A stretch of 64,000 nucleotides of DNA, from the NCBI GenBank assembly GCA_044349305.1, contig JBIKRF010000003.1, forward strand, positions 10,698 to 74,697, given 5' to 3'. The position numbers and the translations under genes are program-made. The DNA is from CAIZGX01 sp044349305. GTDB taxonomy: Bacteria > Bacteroidota > Bacteroidia > Flavobacteriales_D > Sanyastnellaceae. Below, in pieces: positions 26,685 through 35,053 of the stretch (within the stretch, counting starts at the first letter, position 1; each line of letters begins with the position of its first letter). The notes beneath the pieces are model-generated. The model worked only from the letters and a program-made list of their open reading frames with translations. It did no database searches and had not been told where the DNA came from.

Positions 26685-28919
26685 CTATCTCGACATAACG
26701 ATGTTGCCGTAAATGATTTCGTCGTCGCCAAATTTGGATTTATAGAGAATCTTGTACGCGTATACGCCGTTCGGTGCATAGTATTCGCCTCCAGAGATAT
26801 TTCCTGTCCAAACAAAGTCTAGTTTGGTCCCTTCAAAGACCATTTTTCCCCAACGATCAAATACTGCAATTTTTATCTCGTCGAGCTGATCGAAAACAGG
26901 AAACCAAACATCATTTATACCGTCATTGTTTGGAGTGAAGCTGTTTGGAATGAAAAGGGTAAACTCACATTTTTCATAAAGGATTTCAACGTTTTCCGTT
27001 CGAGTTCCGCAGTAATTGGTAGCAATTAATGTATACGTTCCTGTAACGGGAGGTGTAATTGACGCGCTAGTTTCGCTAGTGCTCCAGCTAAAAGTCTCTG
27101 CCAGATTTTCGCCAGCATTGAGTGTTATTGGTAAATCAGAACAGTGGATAACAGAGTCAGGAAGAACGTCAATAGGCGCATAATCCATGTAGACGTTAAT
27201 ACTGTCTAGCGAAATACAGACACCATCATTGACAATGACACTATAATTTCCTGGAGCACTAATAGGCAAAAGCGTTGCGAGAATCCCTGTGTTCCATGTT
27301 CCTGGGGCACCCGCATCGAGCGTTAAAATAGTTCCGTCACAAATGGTTGTGTCATTTCCTAAAAAAACAATTGGAGGGGACTGAAAAGTTATGTTGACAT
27401 CGTCTGTGCTAATGCATCCCAATGTGTTCAGACTTTGTGAATAGGTACCCGTAGAGGTTGTAGTAATTTGATTCGAGATGCCTCCAATGTTCCAAAGACC
27501 TGTATAATTCGAATTGATTGTTGCGGTTTCTCCAATACACAAGAACTGATCTTGTCCTAAGTAGAGATTAGGTGGAGAGACTTCGTAAGCAATTATGCTC
27601 TCTGCGATGGAACAAAAATCGTTGTATAAAAGTACGCTGTAGTTTCCTCCTGAATTAATTGGAAGAGTTGGAGAAGTTGAGCCGTCTATTGCCCATTCAA
27701 AGGCAGTTGCATTCGACTGAGGGTCGAGTATTATGCTTTCTCCAGTGCAGAAGTACACACTATCAGACCAAGTAGCAACAGGGTACAATAATTCTGAAAC
27801 ATTAACAATATCGCTCACGCTGCAATTTCCGTTATAGGCGGTGAATGTATATGCGCCCGCACCCGAGACCGATGGGGCAGTTGTTGTTTGACCACTAAGA
27901 AAGGCGCCTGTATTGGTTGTCCAAATCATGTTGGTATAGGCACCAGAAACTTGGGCGTTCAAAGTAAGAACGCTGTTGTCGCAAACAACAGGATCTGGAG
28001 GGACATTTATTGATGGATAGGGAAGGGTAGTGGCAATCACCGAGTATTGGTGGGGAATACCACACAAGTCAGAATAGGAAATTGTGAATGTGGTTTCAAC
28101 TGTTAGAATAGCGTTTATGGTTGAAGCATTAGGATTGTCAATTATTCCAGCGGGTTCCCATTGTATGTTAGACGCCGCATTGGACGGGGCATTCATCGTT
28201 AGAATTCCACCCTCGCAGATTGGTTGAGGAGTAATGAGCGGATTAACATTACTCGGAAGGCAAACGGTTTGCAAATTGTTTAATCCGCCCGTGCTTCCTG
28301 CGAAACCGTAATACACAATCGGATTTCCTAAAAAAATTGAATTGACCATGTCAATTGTTGCGGACAAACGAAGGTTACAATCGAAATAACAACTGAAAGT
28401 CATGGAAGGAGCGTCCCAAACCATGCGTACTTGGTGACTCAAATTATCTTCAATGTTTGCATTTGTTGCGTTCGCTTGAACGGGTCCGGCAATGTTGTTT
28501 GCAGTCCCGTGGTTCACCACGCCGTTTTTCAAAAAAGCAATGTGATCATACCAAGGGTCGTTGTTCGGACTTCCATTGGTATATGAATCAAATTCTACAG
28601 CAAATCCAACAGGGATACCTTCGAAGCCCATTCCGCCACCCCCAATTCCTAGAACACTTGTACCAGTAGGTTGAAGAATAAAACAGTTTCCGTCGGCGCC
28701 GCCGTCGCTAGCACCAAAACTCATTGTGAAATTTAGGTCAAAACTCTGGGTTAAATCAATCGTAGAAGTTGCCCATACTGAACCAAGTTGAGTGTTTACT
28801 GGAGGAGTTAGCGTGAAGCAATTACCACCAGTAGCAAACGCGCTGCCGTTTGTGACAAATTGCCCGAATGATATTATAGTGAAAAGTACAAAAAGCAGTA
28901 CAGCAAGCATTGTGCGCAT
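26685..28919 (-). CDS. Large secreted protein, lectin-like domain plus T9SS type B tail
   Basis: 744 residues from ATG 28919 (MRTMLAVLLFVLFTIISFGQ, signal peptide); ATG 28910 is equally possible. The frame continues upstream to 29162, but that part is translated tRNA-Val and is spurious. The first 230 residues resemble an L-type (legume lectin-like) domain: GNCFTLTPP ... FVLQPTG-like FILQPTGTS, GIPVGFAVEFDSY, HQVRMVWDAPS. Then come five or so Ig-like repeats (WNTG/WNIG motifs, IICDGTILTLDAG) and a C-terminal gliding-motility-type domain (NSFTPNNDGINDVWFP ... VFDRWGKMVFEG). It is a probable cell-surface or released glycan-binding adhesin. Confidence 0.87.
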   Translation of the reverse strand: MRTMLAVLLFVLFTIISFGQFVTNGSAFATGGNCFTLTPPVNTQLGSVWATSTIDLTQSFDLNFTMSFGASDGGADGNCFILQPTGTSVLGIGGGGMGFEGIPVGFAVEFDSYTNGSPNNDPWYDHIAFLKNGVVNHGTANNIAGPVQANATNANIEDNLSHQVRMVWDAPSMTFSCYFDCNLRLSATIDMVNSIFLGNPIVYYGFAGSTGGLNNLQTVCLPSNVNPLITPQPICEGGILTMNAPSNAASNIQWEPAGIIDNPNASTINAILTVETTFTISYSDLCGIPHQYSVIATTLPYPSINVPPDPVVCDNSVLTLNAQVSGAYTNMIWTTNTGAFLSGQTTTAPSVSGAGAYTFTAYNGNCSVSDIVNVSELLYPVATWSDSVYFCTGESIILDPQSNATAFEWAIDGSTSPTLPINSGGNYSVLLYNDFCSIAESIIAYEVSPPNLYLGQDQFLCIGETATINSNYTGLWNIGGISNQITTTSTGTYSQSLNTLGCISTDDVNITFQSPPIVFLGNDTTICDGTILTLDAGAPGTWNTGILATLLPISAPGNYSVIVNDGVCISLDSINVYMDYAPIDVLPDSVIHCSDLPITLNAGENLAETFSWSTSETSASITPPVTGTYTLIATNYCGTRTENVEILYEKCEFTLFIPNSFTPNNDGINDVWFPVFDQLDEIKIAVFDRWGKMVFEGTKLDFVWTGNISGGEYYAPNGVYAYKILYKSKFGDDEIIYGNIVMSR

Positions 28920-28945
28920 TCTACGAAAGTACGACGCGATTGGCA

Positions 28946-28974
28946 ATAAAAAAAGCCCTCTATTGAGGGCTTTT
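28946..28974 (-). terminator. Terminator after tRNA-Val
   Basis: AAAAGCCCTC and GAGGGCTTTT form a 10-base stem with a 4-base loop; the minus strand continues TTTATT. It isolates the tRNA from the secreted protein gene. Confidence 0.88.
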
Positions 28975-28978
28975 GAAG

Positions 28979-29053
28979 TGGGAATTACTGGGTTCGAACC
29001 AGTGACCCTCTGCTTGTAAGGCAGATGCTCTGAACCAGCTGAGCTAAACTCCC
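28979..29053 (-). tRNA. tRNA-Val (TAC)
   Basis: Acceptor GGGAGTT pairs with AATTCCC with one G-T pair, discriminator A. Anticodon stem CTGCC/GGCAG-like with loop TTACAA reads TAC. D arm AGCTGGTTCAGAG and T loop GGTTCGAACCC are normal. Confidence 0.95.
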
Positions 29054-29106
29054 TTCCGTTTTCAGGAGTGCAAATATATAAAGTGAATTTGAATCTCCAA
29101 AAAAAA

Positions 29107-29541
29107 TTATGCGTTTTCTTCCGATTCTTCTTCTGTGTTTTCTTCAGAAGCCTCGAAATCAAGCATATCGCGACTTTTTAATAGTCCGTACCAGCTAAAT
29201 AATTTCTTAATATCACTATCATAAACGCGATCTTCATCGAAATCAGGAAGCACTTTTTTAAATTCCTCACGCAAAGCAGCTCCGGTTAAATTACTCGAAG
29301 GCCCTTCTTCTTCACCATAAACATTCTTCATGTTAGAAAGAACTTGTTTCAATGGAACATCTTCTTCATAAGTAAACATGCTAATATCAGCTAATGTACT
29401 CACACGTTGAGTGCTCAGGATAGGCTGACGCTTGCCGTCAACTAAAGATTCTGCAACTACAGCAACCTTTCCTGCTGACACCACTTTAAACAATCCAGAT
29501 TTTCCGGATACTGAAATAATTTTTTCCAACTCTGTTGCCAT
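29107..29541 (-). CDS. DUF5606 family protein
   Basis: 144 residues from ATG 29541 (MATELEKIISVSGKSGLFKVV); the upstream eight codons are A-rich leader. The N-terminal domain, ISVSGKSGLFKVVSAGKVAV (in parts) with ESLVDGKRQPILSTQRVSTL, is the DUF5606 signature found across Bacteroidota; a helical part (LKQVLSNMKNVYGEEE) and an acidic tail (EENTEEESEENA) follow. No function is established. It has its own promoter and is probably monocistronic, divergent from asparaginase. Confidence 0.85.
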   Translation of the reverse strand: MATELEKIISVSGKSGLFKVVSAGKVAVVAESLVDGKRQPILSTQRVSTLADISMFTYEEDVPLKQVLSNMKNVYGEEEGPSSNLTGAALREEFKKVLPDFDEDRVYDSDIKKLFSWYGLLKSRDMLDFEASEENTEEESEENA

Positions 29542-29562
29542 ACTTTTTTTTTTGAATGGTGG

Positions 29563-29595
29563 CAAATCTAATCAGTTCGAATAGAAAATTATCAA
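29563..29595 (-). promoter_or_regulatory. Promoter of the DUF5606 gene, TTG-N22-TAGATTTG
   Basis: On the minus strand TTG (29593-29595), 22 bases, then TAGATTTG (29563-29570), an exact -7 consensus, 21 bases before ATG 29541. Confidence 0.65.
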
Positions 29596-29629
29596 TAAGT
29601 CGTATAATTTTTCTATCTAACTTGGTCGC

Positions 29630-30652
29630 ATGAATGCAAACATTCTTATTCTATATGCTGGCGGAACCATTGGTATGTGGGAAGATCCTGCTACAGGAAC
29701 GCTTATTCCTCTCGATTTAAAGGACCTCAATAAATACCTGCCTGAGATACAAGGACTCAATGTTAACTACGATGGCATTTCATTGAAGAAGCCAATTGAC
29801 AGCGCTGAACTTACTCCAACAGTATGGACGGAATTGGTTGATATAATAGAGTCTCACTATTCAAAGTTTGATGGATTCGTTATTCTGCATGGCACAGATA
29901 CGATGGCTTATACAGCATCTGCTTTGAGTTTCATGATTCAGGGATTGAACAAACCCATTATTCTTACGGGATCACAACTTCCATTAGGTAGACTGCGCAC
30001 TGATGGAAGAGAAAATTTTATTACTGCCATTGAAATTGCATCGAAAAGAAAGAACAATGAGCCATTGGTTCAGGAAGTGGCTATTTGTTTCGGAGAACGT
30101 CTCATGCGCGGAAACCGAAGTTGGAAAGCGAATACAGAAATTTTTGATGCTTTCGACTCGCCAAATTTCGGCAATTTGGCAACAATTGGAACGCATATTA
30201 TTTTCAACGAGCAACTTCTCTTCAGATCAAATAAACCATTGAAGTTTGTAAAAGAAATGACAGAAGGAGTTGGTGTCTTGAAGTTATATCCGGGCATTCT
30301 TCCGTCATCGATTTCATACGCTTTAGCACGTCCAAATATGAAAGTGTGTATCATCGAATCTTTTGGAGCAGGCAATGTGCCTCGAAATGAAGAGTTTTTA
30401 AATGTATTCAGAGCCGCTATAGAAAGAGGAGTTTCAATCATTAATATTTCTCAGTGCAAACGCGGAAGAGTAGACGAAAGGTTGTACAAAACAGGAAAAG
30501 CCTTTGCTGAAGCGGGCGCTATTTTCGGCTATGATTTAACTTTTGAAGCTGCAATTACAAAGAGTATGTATTTGTTGGCTCAGGGCCTACAAGGAGAAGA
30601 TTTTCGTCATGCCTTGCTTGAAAACTTAGCGGGGGAATTGAGTGAAAATTAA
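29630..30652 (+). CDS. ansA: Type I (cytoplasmic) L-asparaginase
   Basis: 340 residues without signal peptide. It hydrolyses asparagine to aspartate and ammonia. The nucleophile Thr13 lies in YAGGTIGM and the second catalytic pair Thr89-Asp90 in LHGTDTMAYTA; the lysine of the triad is probably in the ERLMRGNRSWKANT segment. The C-terminal domain (GVLKLYPGI, ESFGAGNVP) binds allosteric asparagine in type I enzymes. It is convergent with tatD and shares TTAA as the double stop. No perfect promoter is seen in the 88-base gap before it. Confidence 0.95.
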   Translation: MNANILILYAGGTIGMWEDPATGTLIPLDLKDLNKYLPEIQGLNVNYDGISLKKPIDSAELTPTVWTELVDIIESHYSKFDGFVILHGTDTMAYTASALSFMIQGLNKPIILTGSQLPLGRLRTDGRENFITAIEIASKRKNNEPLVQEVAICFGERLMRGNRSWKANTEIFDAFDSPNFGNLATIGTHIIFNEQLLFRSNKPLKFVKEMTEGVGVLKLYPGILPSSISYALARPNMKVCIIESFGAGNVPRNEEFLNVFRAAIERGVSIINISQCKRGRVDERLYKTGKAFAEAGAIFGYDLTFEAAITKSMYLLAQGLQGEDFRHALLENLAGELSEN

Positions 30653-31416
30653 CTCAAGGCGAACAATTTCTTTGCGTTTTCGCTGGTTAGCGCAGCAGTT
30701 TCATCGAATGTCATTCCCAAAGATTTTGCAATGAATTCAACGGTGTGAGCAATGAATGAGGGCTCGTTTCGCTTTCCGCGATGTGGAACAGGCGATAAAA
30801 AGGGTGCGTCGGTTTCAACAACGAGTTTCTCAAGTGGGATTTTTTGAATACTTCCATCTTGATTCTTTTTGTAGGTCGAAGTTCCTCCGATTCCGAAATA
30901 GAAATTGTGGTAGGAAGAGATTTTTTTTATTTCATTCTCATTTCCAGTAAAACAATGAAAAACGCCACGCAATTCAGCACTGTCATGCTCATCGAGACAT
31001 TCGAAAATTTCTTTAAACGATTCGCGTGCATGAATAATGAGAGGTAAATCGAATTCCTTCGCCCAATTGATTTGCTCTATGAATGATTTTTTTTGAACGT
31101 CTAGGTTGTCTTGTTTCCAATGAAGATCAATTCCCGTCTCACCAATTCCAACAGGCTTTACAACAGGTATCAACGCTTTCATTCGAGCGAGAACTTCTTC
31201 GAAATCGTCATTCACATCGCATGGATGCAAACCAATCATGCTGTAGAAAAAATTGGGATAGTCTTTACATAGCGCGAGCATAGGTTCAATGCTAGCTTCG
31301 TCGATGTTGGGAAGCAAAACTTTCCCTACTTCGAACGACTTCGCACGTTCAACAACTTCGGCTAAATCTTCCTTGAAAACATCTAAATAAACGTGGCTGT
31401 GCGTATCAATTATCAT
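30649..31416 (-). CDS. TatD family metal-dependent hydrolase
   Basis: 255 residues. TatD enzymes are 3'-5' exonucleases of the amidohydrolase fold. Metal ligands His6 and His8 lie in DTHSHVYLD, Glu in GIGETGIDLH, then IHARES, FHCFTG and VETDAPFLSP. The gene is complete. It is divergent from the glycosyltransferase (27 bases) and convergent with ansA. Confidence 0.93.
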   Translation of the reverse strand: MIIDTHSHVYLDVFKEDLAEVVERAKSFEVGKVLLPNIDEASIEPMLALCKDYPNFFYSMIGLHPCDVNDDFEEVLARMKALIPVVKPVGIGETGIDLHWKQDNLDVQKKSFIEQINWAKEFDLPLIIHARESFKEIFECLDEHDSAELRGVFHCFTGNENEIKKISSYHNFYFGIGGTSTYKKNQDGSIQKIPLEKLVVETDAPFLSPVPHRGKRNEPSFIAHTVEFIAKSLGMTFDETAALTSENAKKLFALS

Positions 31417-31443
31417 TTCGCAAAAGTAGGGAGTTCCTTTTGA

Positions 31444-32472
31444 ATGTATCTTGCACCCGAAATGAATTCTAGGGCGAAAATTTTAGTGATTCGATTCAGC
31501 AGTATCGGAGATATTGTTCTGACCTCTCCTGTTTATCGAATTTTACAAGAGCAGCTGCCACATGGAGCAGAAGTGCATTTGCTTACTCAAAAGCGTTTTG
31601 CGTTTGTGAACGAAGCAAACCCTTTCGTCAATAAAATTTGGTCAGTAGATAAGAGTGGGATGGAGGTCTTCAATGAATTGAAGGAAGAAAACTTTGATTA
31701 CATCATTGATTTGCAAAACAGCCTGCGTTCGCGAAGCACTCGCAAGAAACTAGGGGTGCTCTCATTTCATGTGAACAAGCAAAATTTCCGCAAATGGATT
31801 CAAGTAAATTTGGGTTTATGGAAAGGTCCAATAGAGCATATTGTAGATCGTTATATCGATACACTCAAAACATTTAAAATTGAGAATGACGGTAAGGCTT
31901 TGGAATACTTCATTCCTTCATCAACAACTTCAATTCATGATTTGCTTCCAAATGAATTTATTCAGGATGGATATACTGTAATAGCGGCGGGTGGCGCCCA
32001 TGAAGGTAAACGTTGGAGTGAAGAAAATTGGAAGGAATTGTCAAATTGTTTTCATGAAGATCGCATTGTTTGGATAGGTGGGAAGGAAGATTCAATTGAA
32101 TTGAAACATTCTCCAAAGCATTTAGATTTAATTGGAAAATGTAGCGTTCACGAAAGCGCTAGATTGATTGAAAGCGCCAGAGCGGTTATCTGCGGAGATA
32201 CGGGAATGATGCATATTGCAGCGGCATTTAAGAAAGATATTATTGCATTGTGGGGGTGCACAACTCCGGATTTAGGAATGGGTGTTTATAGGCCCAAGCC
32301 GAAAGCTGGAGAGCATATGCATACTGTTTATTTGCAATCAAAACGAAAAGGACGACCATGCTCGAAATTGGGCAATCAATGTAAATATGGAATGCAGAAC
32401 AAGTGCATCGATGTTATTCAAGTCAACCATGTGGAAGAGGCTTTTAATAAAATGAAAAACAAATGGGAATGA
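31444..32472 (+). CDS. Glycosyltransferase family 9 (heptosyltransferase-like)
   Basis: 342 residues from ATG 31444, or 336 from ATG 31462 (MNSRAKILVIRFSSIGDIVL), which looks more natural because TATCTTGC just before resembles a -7 element. GT9 enzymes add heptose to lipopolysaccharide core. FSSIGDIVLTSPV, DYIIDLQNSLRSR, AAGGAHEGKRWSEENW and the donor-site CGDTGMMHIAAAF are typical. It overlaps the thioesterase by ten bases, so both are co-translated. Confidence 0.88.
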   Translation: MYLAPEMNSRAKILVIRFSSIGDIVLTSPVYRILQEQLPHGAEVHLLTQKRFAFVNEANPFVNKIWSVDKSGMEVFNELKEENFDYIIDLQNSLRSRSTRKKLGVLSFHVNKQNFRKWIQVNLGLWKGPIEHIVDRYIDTLKTFKIENDGKALEYFIPSSTTSIHDLLPNEFIQDGYTVIAAGGAHEGKRWSEENWKELSNCFHEDRIVWIGGKEDSIELKHSPKHLDLIGKCSVHESARLIESARAVICGDTGMMHIAAAFKKDIIALWGCTTPDLGMGVYRPKPKAGEHMHTVYLQSKRKGRPCSKLGNQCKYGMQNKCIDVIQVNHVEEAFNKMKNKWE

Positions 32473-32978
32473 AACAGGTATCAGCAAAGGAAACATTAAC
32501 GATAACAACGCACATCGTTCTTCCAGAAAATACGAATACGCTTGGAAACCTTATGGGTGGACAGCTACTGAATTGGTTAGACGTTGCGTCTGCTATTTCT
32601 GCACATCGCCTTTGTAAGCGCGTTGTTGTTACAGCAGCGGTGAACAATGTGTCGTTTCAACACCCGATAAAGTTGGGAGATATTGTAGTTATAGAAGCAA
32701 AAGTTTCAAGAAGCTTCGCGACTTCCATGGAAGTATTCATGGATATTTATGTTGAACACCACACGACCGGTGAGATGATTAAATGCAACGAAGCAATTTA
32801 TACGTTTGTTGCGGTTGATCAAATGGGAAGCCCCATTCATGTTCCAGAATTGCTTCCTGAAACAAAAGAAGAAAAGAATCGCTTTGAAGGTGCATTAAGA
32901 AGAAGACAACTCCGATTGATTCTAGCTGGAAAAATGAAGCCGGAAGAAGCTACAGAACTCAAAGCCTTGTTTGTGTAA
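32463..32978 (+). CDS. Acyl-CoA thioesterase, YciA-type hotdog
   Basis: 171 residues (or 169 from Met3). It hydrolyses acyl-CoA to fatty acid and CoA. NTLGNLMGGQLLNWLDVASA holds the conserved catalytic Asp, NNVSFQHPIKLGDIVVIEAK is the beta-strand core, and EAIYTFVAVD closes the hotdog. A 35-residue C-terminal tail (GALRRRQLRLILAGKMKPEE) follows. Its stop overlaps the hemJ start as TAATG. Confidence 0.92.
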   Translation: MGMKQVSAKETLTITTHIVLPENTNTLGNLMGGQLLNWLDVASAISAHRLCKRVVVTAAVNNVSFQHPIKLGDIVVIEAKVSRSFATSMEVFMDIYVEHHTTGEMIKCNEAIYTFVAVDQMGSPIHVPELLPETKEEKNRFEGALRRRQLRLILAGKMKPEEATELKALFV

Positions 32979-33517
32979 TGGATACAATTAAAGCCCTTCA
33001 TATCATTTTTGTAGTTACTTGGTTCGCAGGGTTATTTTACATCTTCAGACTTTTCGTTTATCATGCTGAAGCGCAAGAAACGAAAGAAGAATTGGAGCGT
33101 GAGATTTTGATTAAACAGTATAAAATCATGGAGTGGCGCCTTTGGTATATCATTACTTGGCCAAGCGCAATATTGACATTAATTTGGGGCGTATGGTTGT
33201 TGTATTTCAATCCAGGATATCTTTCACAACCGTGGATGTTATTGAAACTGTTTTTTGTATTCTGTTTGTTTGCCTACCAAATTTTAGGGCAGCGTATTTT
33301 TAAGAATCTATATGAAGACCGCAAGGCTTATAAGGCATATCATATGCGTATGCTGAATGAAGTAAGCACGTTGGTTTTAATTGCAGTAGTTTTCTTGGTT
33401 GTTAGAAAGGACGAGTTAAGCTGGGTATGGGGAGTGTTAAGTATAATTGGAATTGGATTGATTTTAACGTTCGCAATTCGAGCTTATGCGAACTTCAGAA
33501 AGCGAAGCAACTCATAA
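32978..33517 (+). CDS. hemJ: Protoporphyrinogen oxidase HemJ
   Basis: 179 residues with four or five membrane spans (3-22, 52-73, 85-105, 125-145, 150-168). HemJ oxidises protoporphyrinogen IX in haem synthesis. The opening MDTIKALHIIFVVTWFAGLFY holds the conserved His8, and WMLLKLFF holds the conserved Lys; both matter for activity. Length and topology match the CopD/HemJ family. It is translationally coupled to the thioesterase, with no other haem gene nearby. Confidence 0.9.
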   Translation: MDTIKALHIIFVVTWFAGLFYIFRLFVYHAEAQETKEELEREILIKQYKIMEWRLWYIITWPSAILTLIWGVWLLYFNPGYLSQPWMLLKLFFVFCLFAYQILGQRIFKNLYEDRKAYKAYHMRMLNEVSTLVLIAVVFLVVRKDELSWVWGVLSIIGIGLILTFAIRAYANFRKRSNS

Positions 33518-33563
33518 TCTCACAAAAAGTATTTTCATATCTTTATAAAAATTCAAAAAAGAA

Positions 33564-34112
33564 ATGTCACGATTATTCTTCTTATTCCTTATTGCATTTC
33601 AAACATTAACACTTGGTGTTTCGGCTCAGAAAAAAAGCTTGCCAGATTGGTTAACTGCTGAAAAGAAGAATGATAAGTTGGTTTATGTCAACGGCGTAAC
33701 CATAGCCAATGATACCGACGCTGAAATGCCAACGCGCATAACAGTTGAGCTAATTGGAACAGAGTCGAAAAAAGCAACATTCGATACGTTCAGCGATAGA
33801 GGTAATTTTGAATTTTTCTTACGCCCAAACGGTCTTTATCACATCTCTTTTGAAAAAGATGGATACCTCACTAAAATGCTTGAAGTGGTAACAGACAACA
33901 TTCCTGATAAAGATTGGAAAATTGGATTTGTTCTTGAGCTTCAGGTTTCAATGGAAATATCTGTGGAAGGATTTAGTGAAGAGCTGCAGTCGAATCCTTA
34001 TGCACGTTGCATGTACAGTTCGAAGTCGAGAAAAATAGAATTCGATAAGGCATTTTCAAAGGAGTCTAAAGCGGCTTGGGAAAAAGAGCGGATTCGTTGT
34101 TTGAAGAAGTAA
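33564..34112 (+). CDS. Exported protein, carboxypeptidase-regulatory-like domain
   Basis: 182 residues. A signal peptide (MSRLFFLFLIAFQTLTLGVSAQ) is followed by one beta-sandwich: VNGVTIANDTDAEMPTRITVELIG, then FEFFLRPNGLYHISFEKDGYLTKMLEVVTD in parts. That pattern is seen in carboxypeptidase-regulatory or transthyretin-like domains used by Bacteroidota envelope proteins. The C-terminal part (NPYARCMYSSKSRKIEFDKAFSK) is charged. I do not recognise a named family. TATCTTTA (33538-33545) is one base from a -7 element. Confidence 0.7.
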   Translation: MSRLFFLFLIAFQTLTLGVSAQKKSLPDWLTAEKKNDKLVYVNGVTIANDTDAEMPTRITVELIGTESKKATFDTFSDRGNFEFFLRPNGLYHISFEKDGYLTKMLEVVTDNIPDKDWKIGFVLELQVSMEISVEGFSEELQSNPYARCMYSSKSRKIEFDKAFSKESKAAWEKERIRCLKK

Positions 34113-34114
34113 AT

Positions 34115-35053
34115 CTAAAGGGCATAATGCCCTTTTATTTTTTCAAATAAAACATACGACAGTTTATAGTAGCTCTCGTTTGTCCACCCTGCAACGTGCG
34201 GTGAAAGCAATACGTTGGGGTAGGTAAGAAGCTTTTCGAAAAGCGGATTGTCATTCAAACCTTCTAAAGAAGATTTTTCAAACGGAAGAACGTCTAGTGC
34301 GGCATGGGTAACTATTCCCGAGTCAAGGGCATTCATCAGATCAAGCGCATTCACATGTCCGCCGCGTGAAGTGTTGATGAATACTATTTTCTTTTTAAAT
34401 GAATGGAAGAAGGCAGCGTTTGCATAATCTTTTGTCTCTTCACTCAGGGGCAAGTGTAAACTCACAATATCGGCTGTGTCGAATATTTCTTGAAGCGAAA
34501 CACGTTTGGCCATTGAACCGAATGAACGTTCGGTGTACTTGTCGTATTCAATAACTGAAGCTTCAAATCCGGATAGTTTTTTCGCAACGCTCTGCCCCAT
34601 ATGCCCAAACCCAATAAGAGCAATGGTTTTTCCTTTAATTTCGAAACCCCGATGTACTTCACGCAACCATTCTTTTCTTCTAACACTTGCATTGGCTAAA
34701 TGAATGTTATTCGCTAATGCCAGCAGCATTCCAATCACATGTTCACCAACGGCATCGCTGTTTCCCTCAGGTGAAGAGAACACTTTTACGTTGTGTTTTT
34801 TGCAACTTTCAAGGTCAATGATTTCTAATCCAGACCCACTGCGGGCAATGAATTCCAAATTTATTCCTGCTTGAATAAGTTGTTCGTCGAAGGTGATTCG
34901 GCTTCGAAGTACAATTCCATTGTAAGATGAAATCACCTTCAGTAAATCTTCGCGAGAAACTTCATAATTGAATTCGCATTCAAAACCCAATTCAATGAGT
35001 TTTTCAGCAAGTACAGGATGAACCGTTTCTAAGAATAAGACTCTCTTTCCCAT
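34115..35053 (-). CDS. D-2-hydroxyacid dehydrogenase
   Basis: 312 residues of the phosphoglycerate/lactate dehydrogenase family. The NAD site is IALIGFGHMGQSVAKKL, the catalytic Arg is in VLRSRITFD or ARSGSGLEIID, the Asp/Glu in DIVSLHLPLSE and ALDVLPFEKS, and the catalytic His in LLSPHVAGWTNES. There is no C-terminal ACT domain, so a 3-phosphoglycerate role is possible but not proven. Its ATG overlaps the mgtE stop (TAATG), so translation is coupled. Its final codons hold a terminator for the opposite strand. Confidence 0.88.
   Translation of the reverse strand: MGKRVLFLETVHPVLAEKLIELGFECEFNYEVSREDLLKVISSYNGIVLRSRITFDEQLIQAGINLEFIARSGSGLEIIDLESCKKHNVKVFSSPEGNSDAVGEHVIGMLLALANNIHLANASVRRKEWLREVHRGFEIKGKTIALIGFGHMGQSVAKKLSGFEASVIEYDKYTERSFGSMAKRVSLQEIFDTADIVSLHLPLSEETKDYANAAFFHSFKKKIVFINTSRGGHVNALDLMNALDSGIVTHAALDVLPFEKSSLEGLNDNPLFEKLLTYPNVLLSPHVAGWTNESYYKLSYVLFEKIKGHYAL
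34117..34143 (+). terminator. Intrinsic terminator inside the 3' end of the opposing gene
   Basis: AAAGGGCATAATGCCCTTT folds into a strong hairpin followed by TTATTTTTT on the plus strand. It starts 5 bases after the upstream gene's stop and overlaps the last codons (Lys-Gly-His-Tyr-Ala-Leu-stop) of the minus-strand dehydrogenase. Confidence 0.8.
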
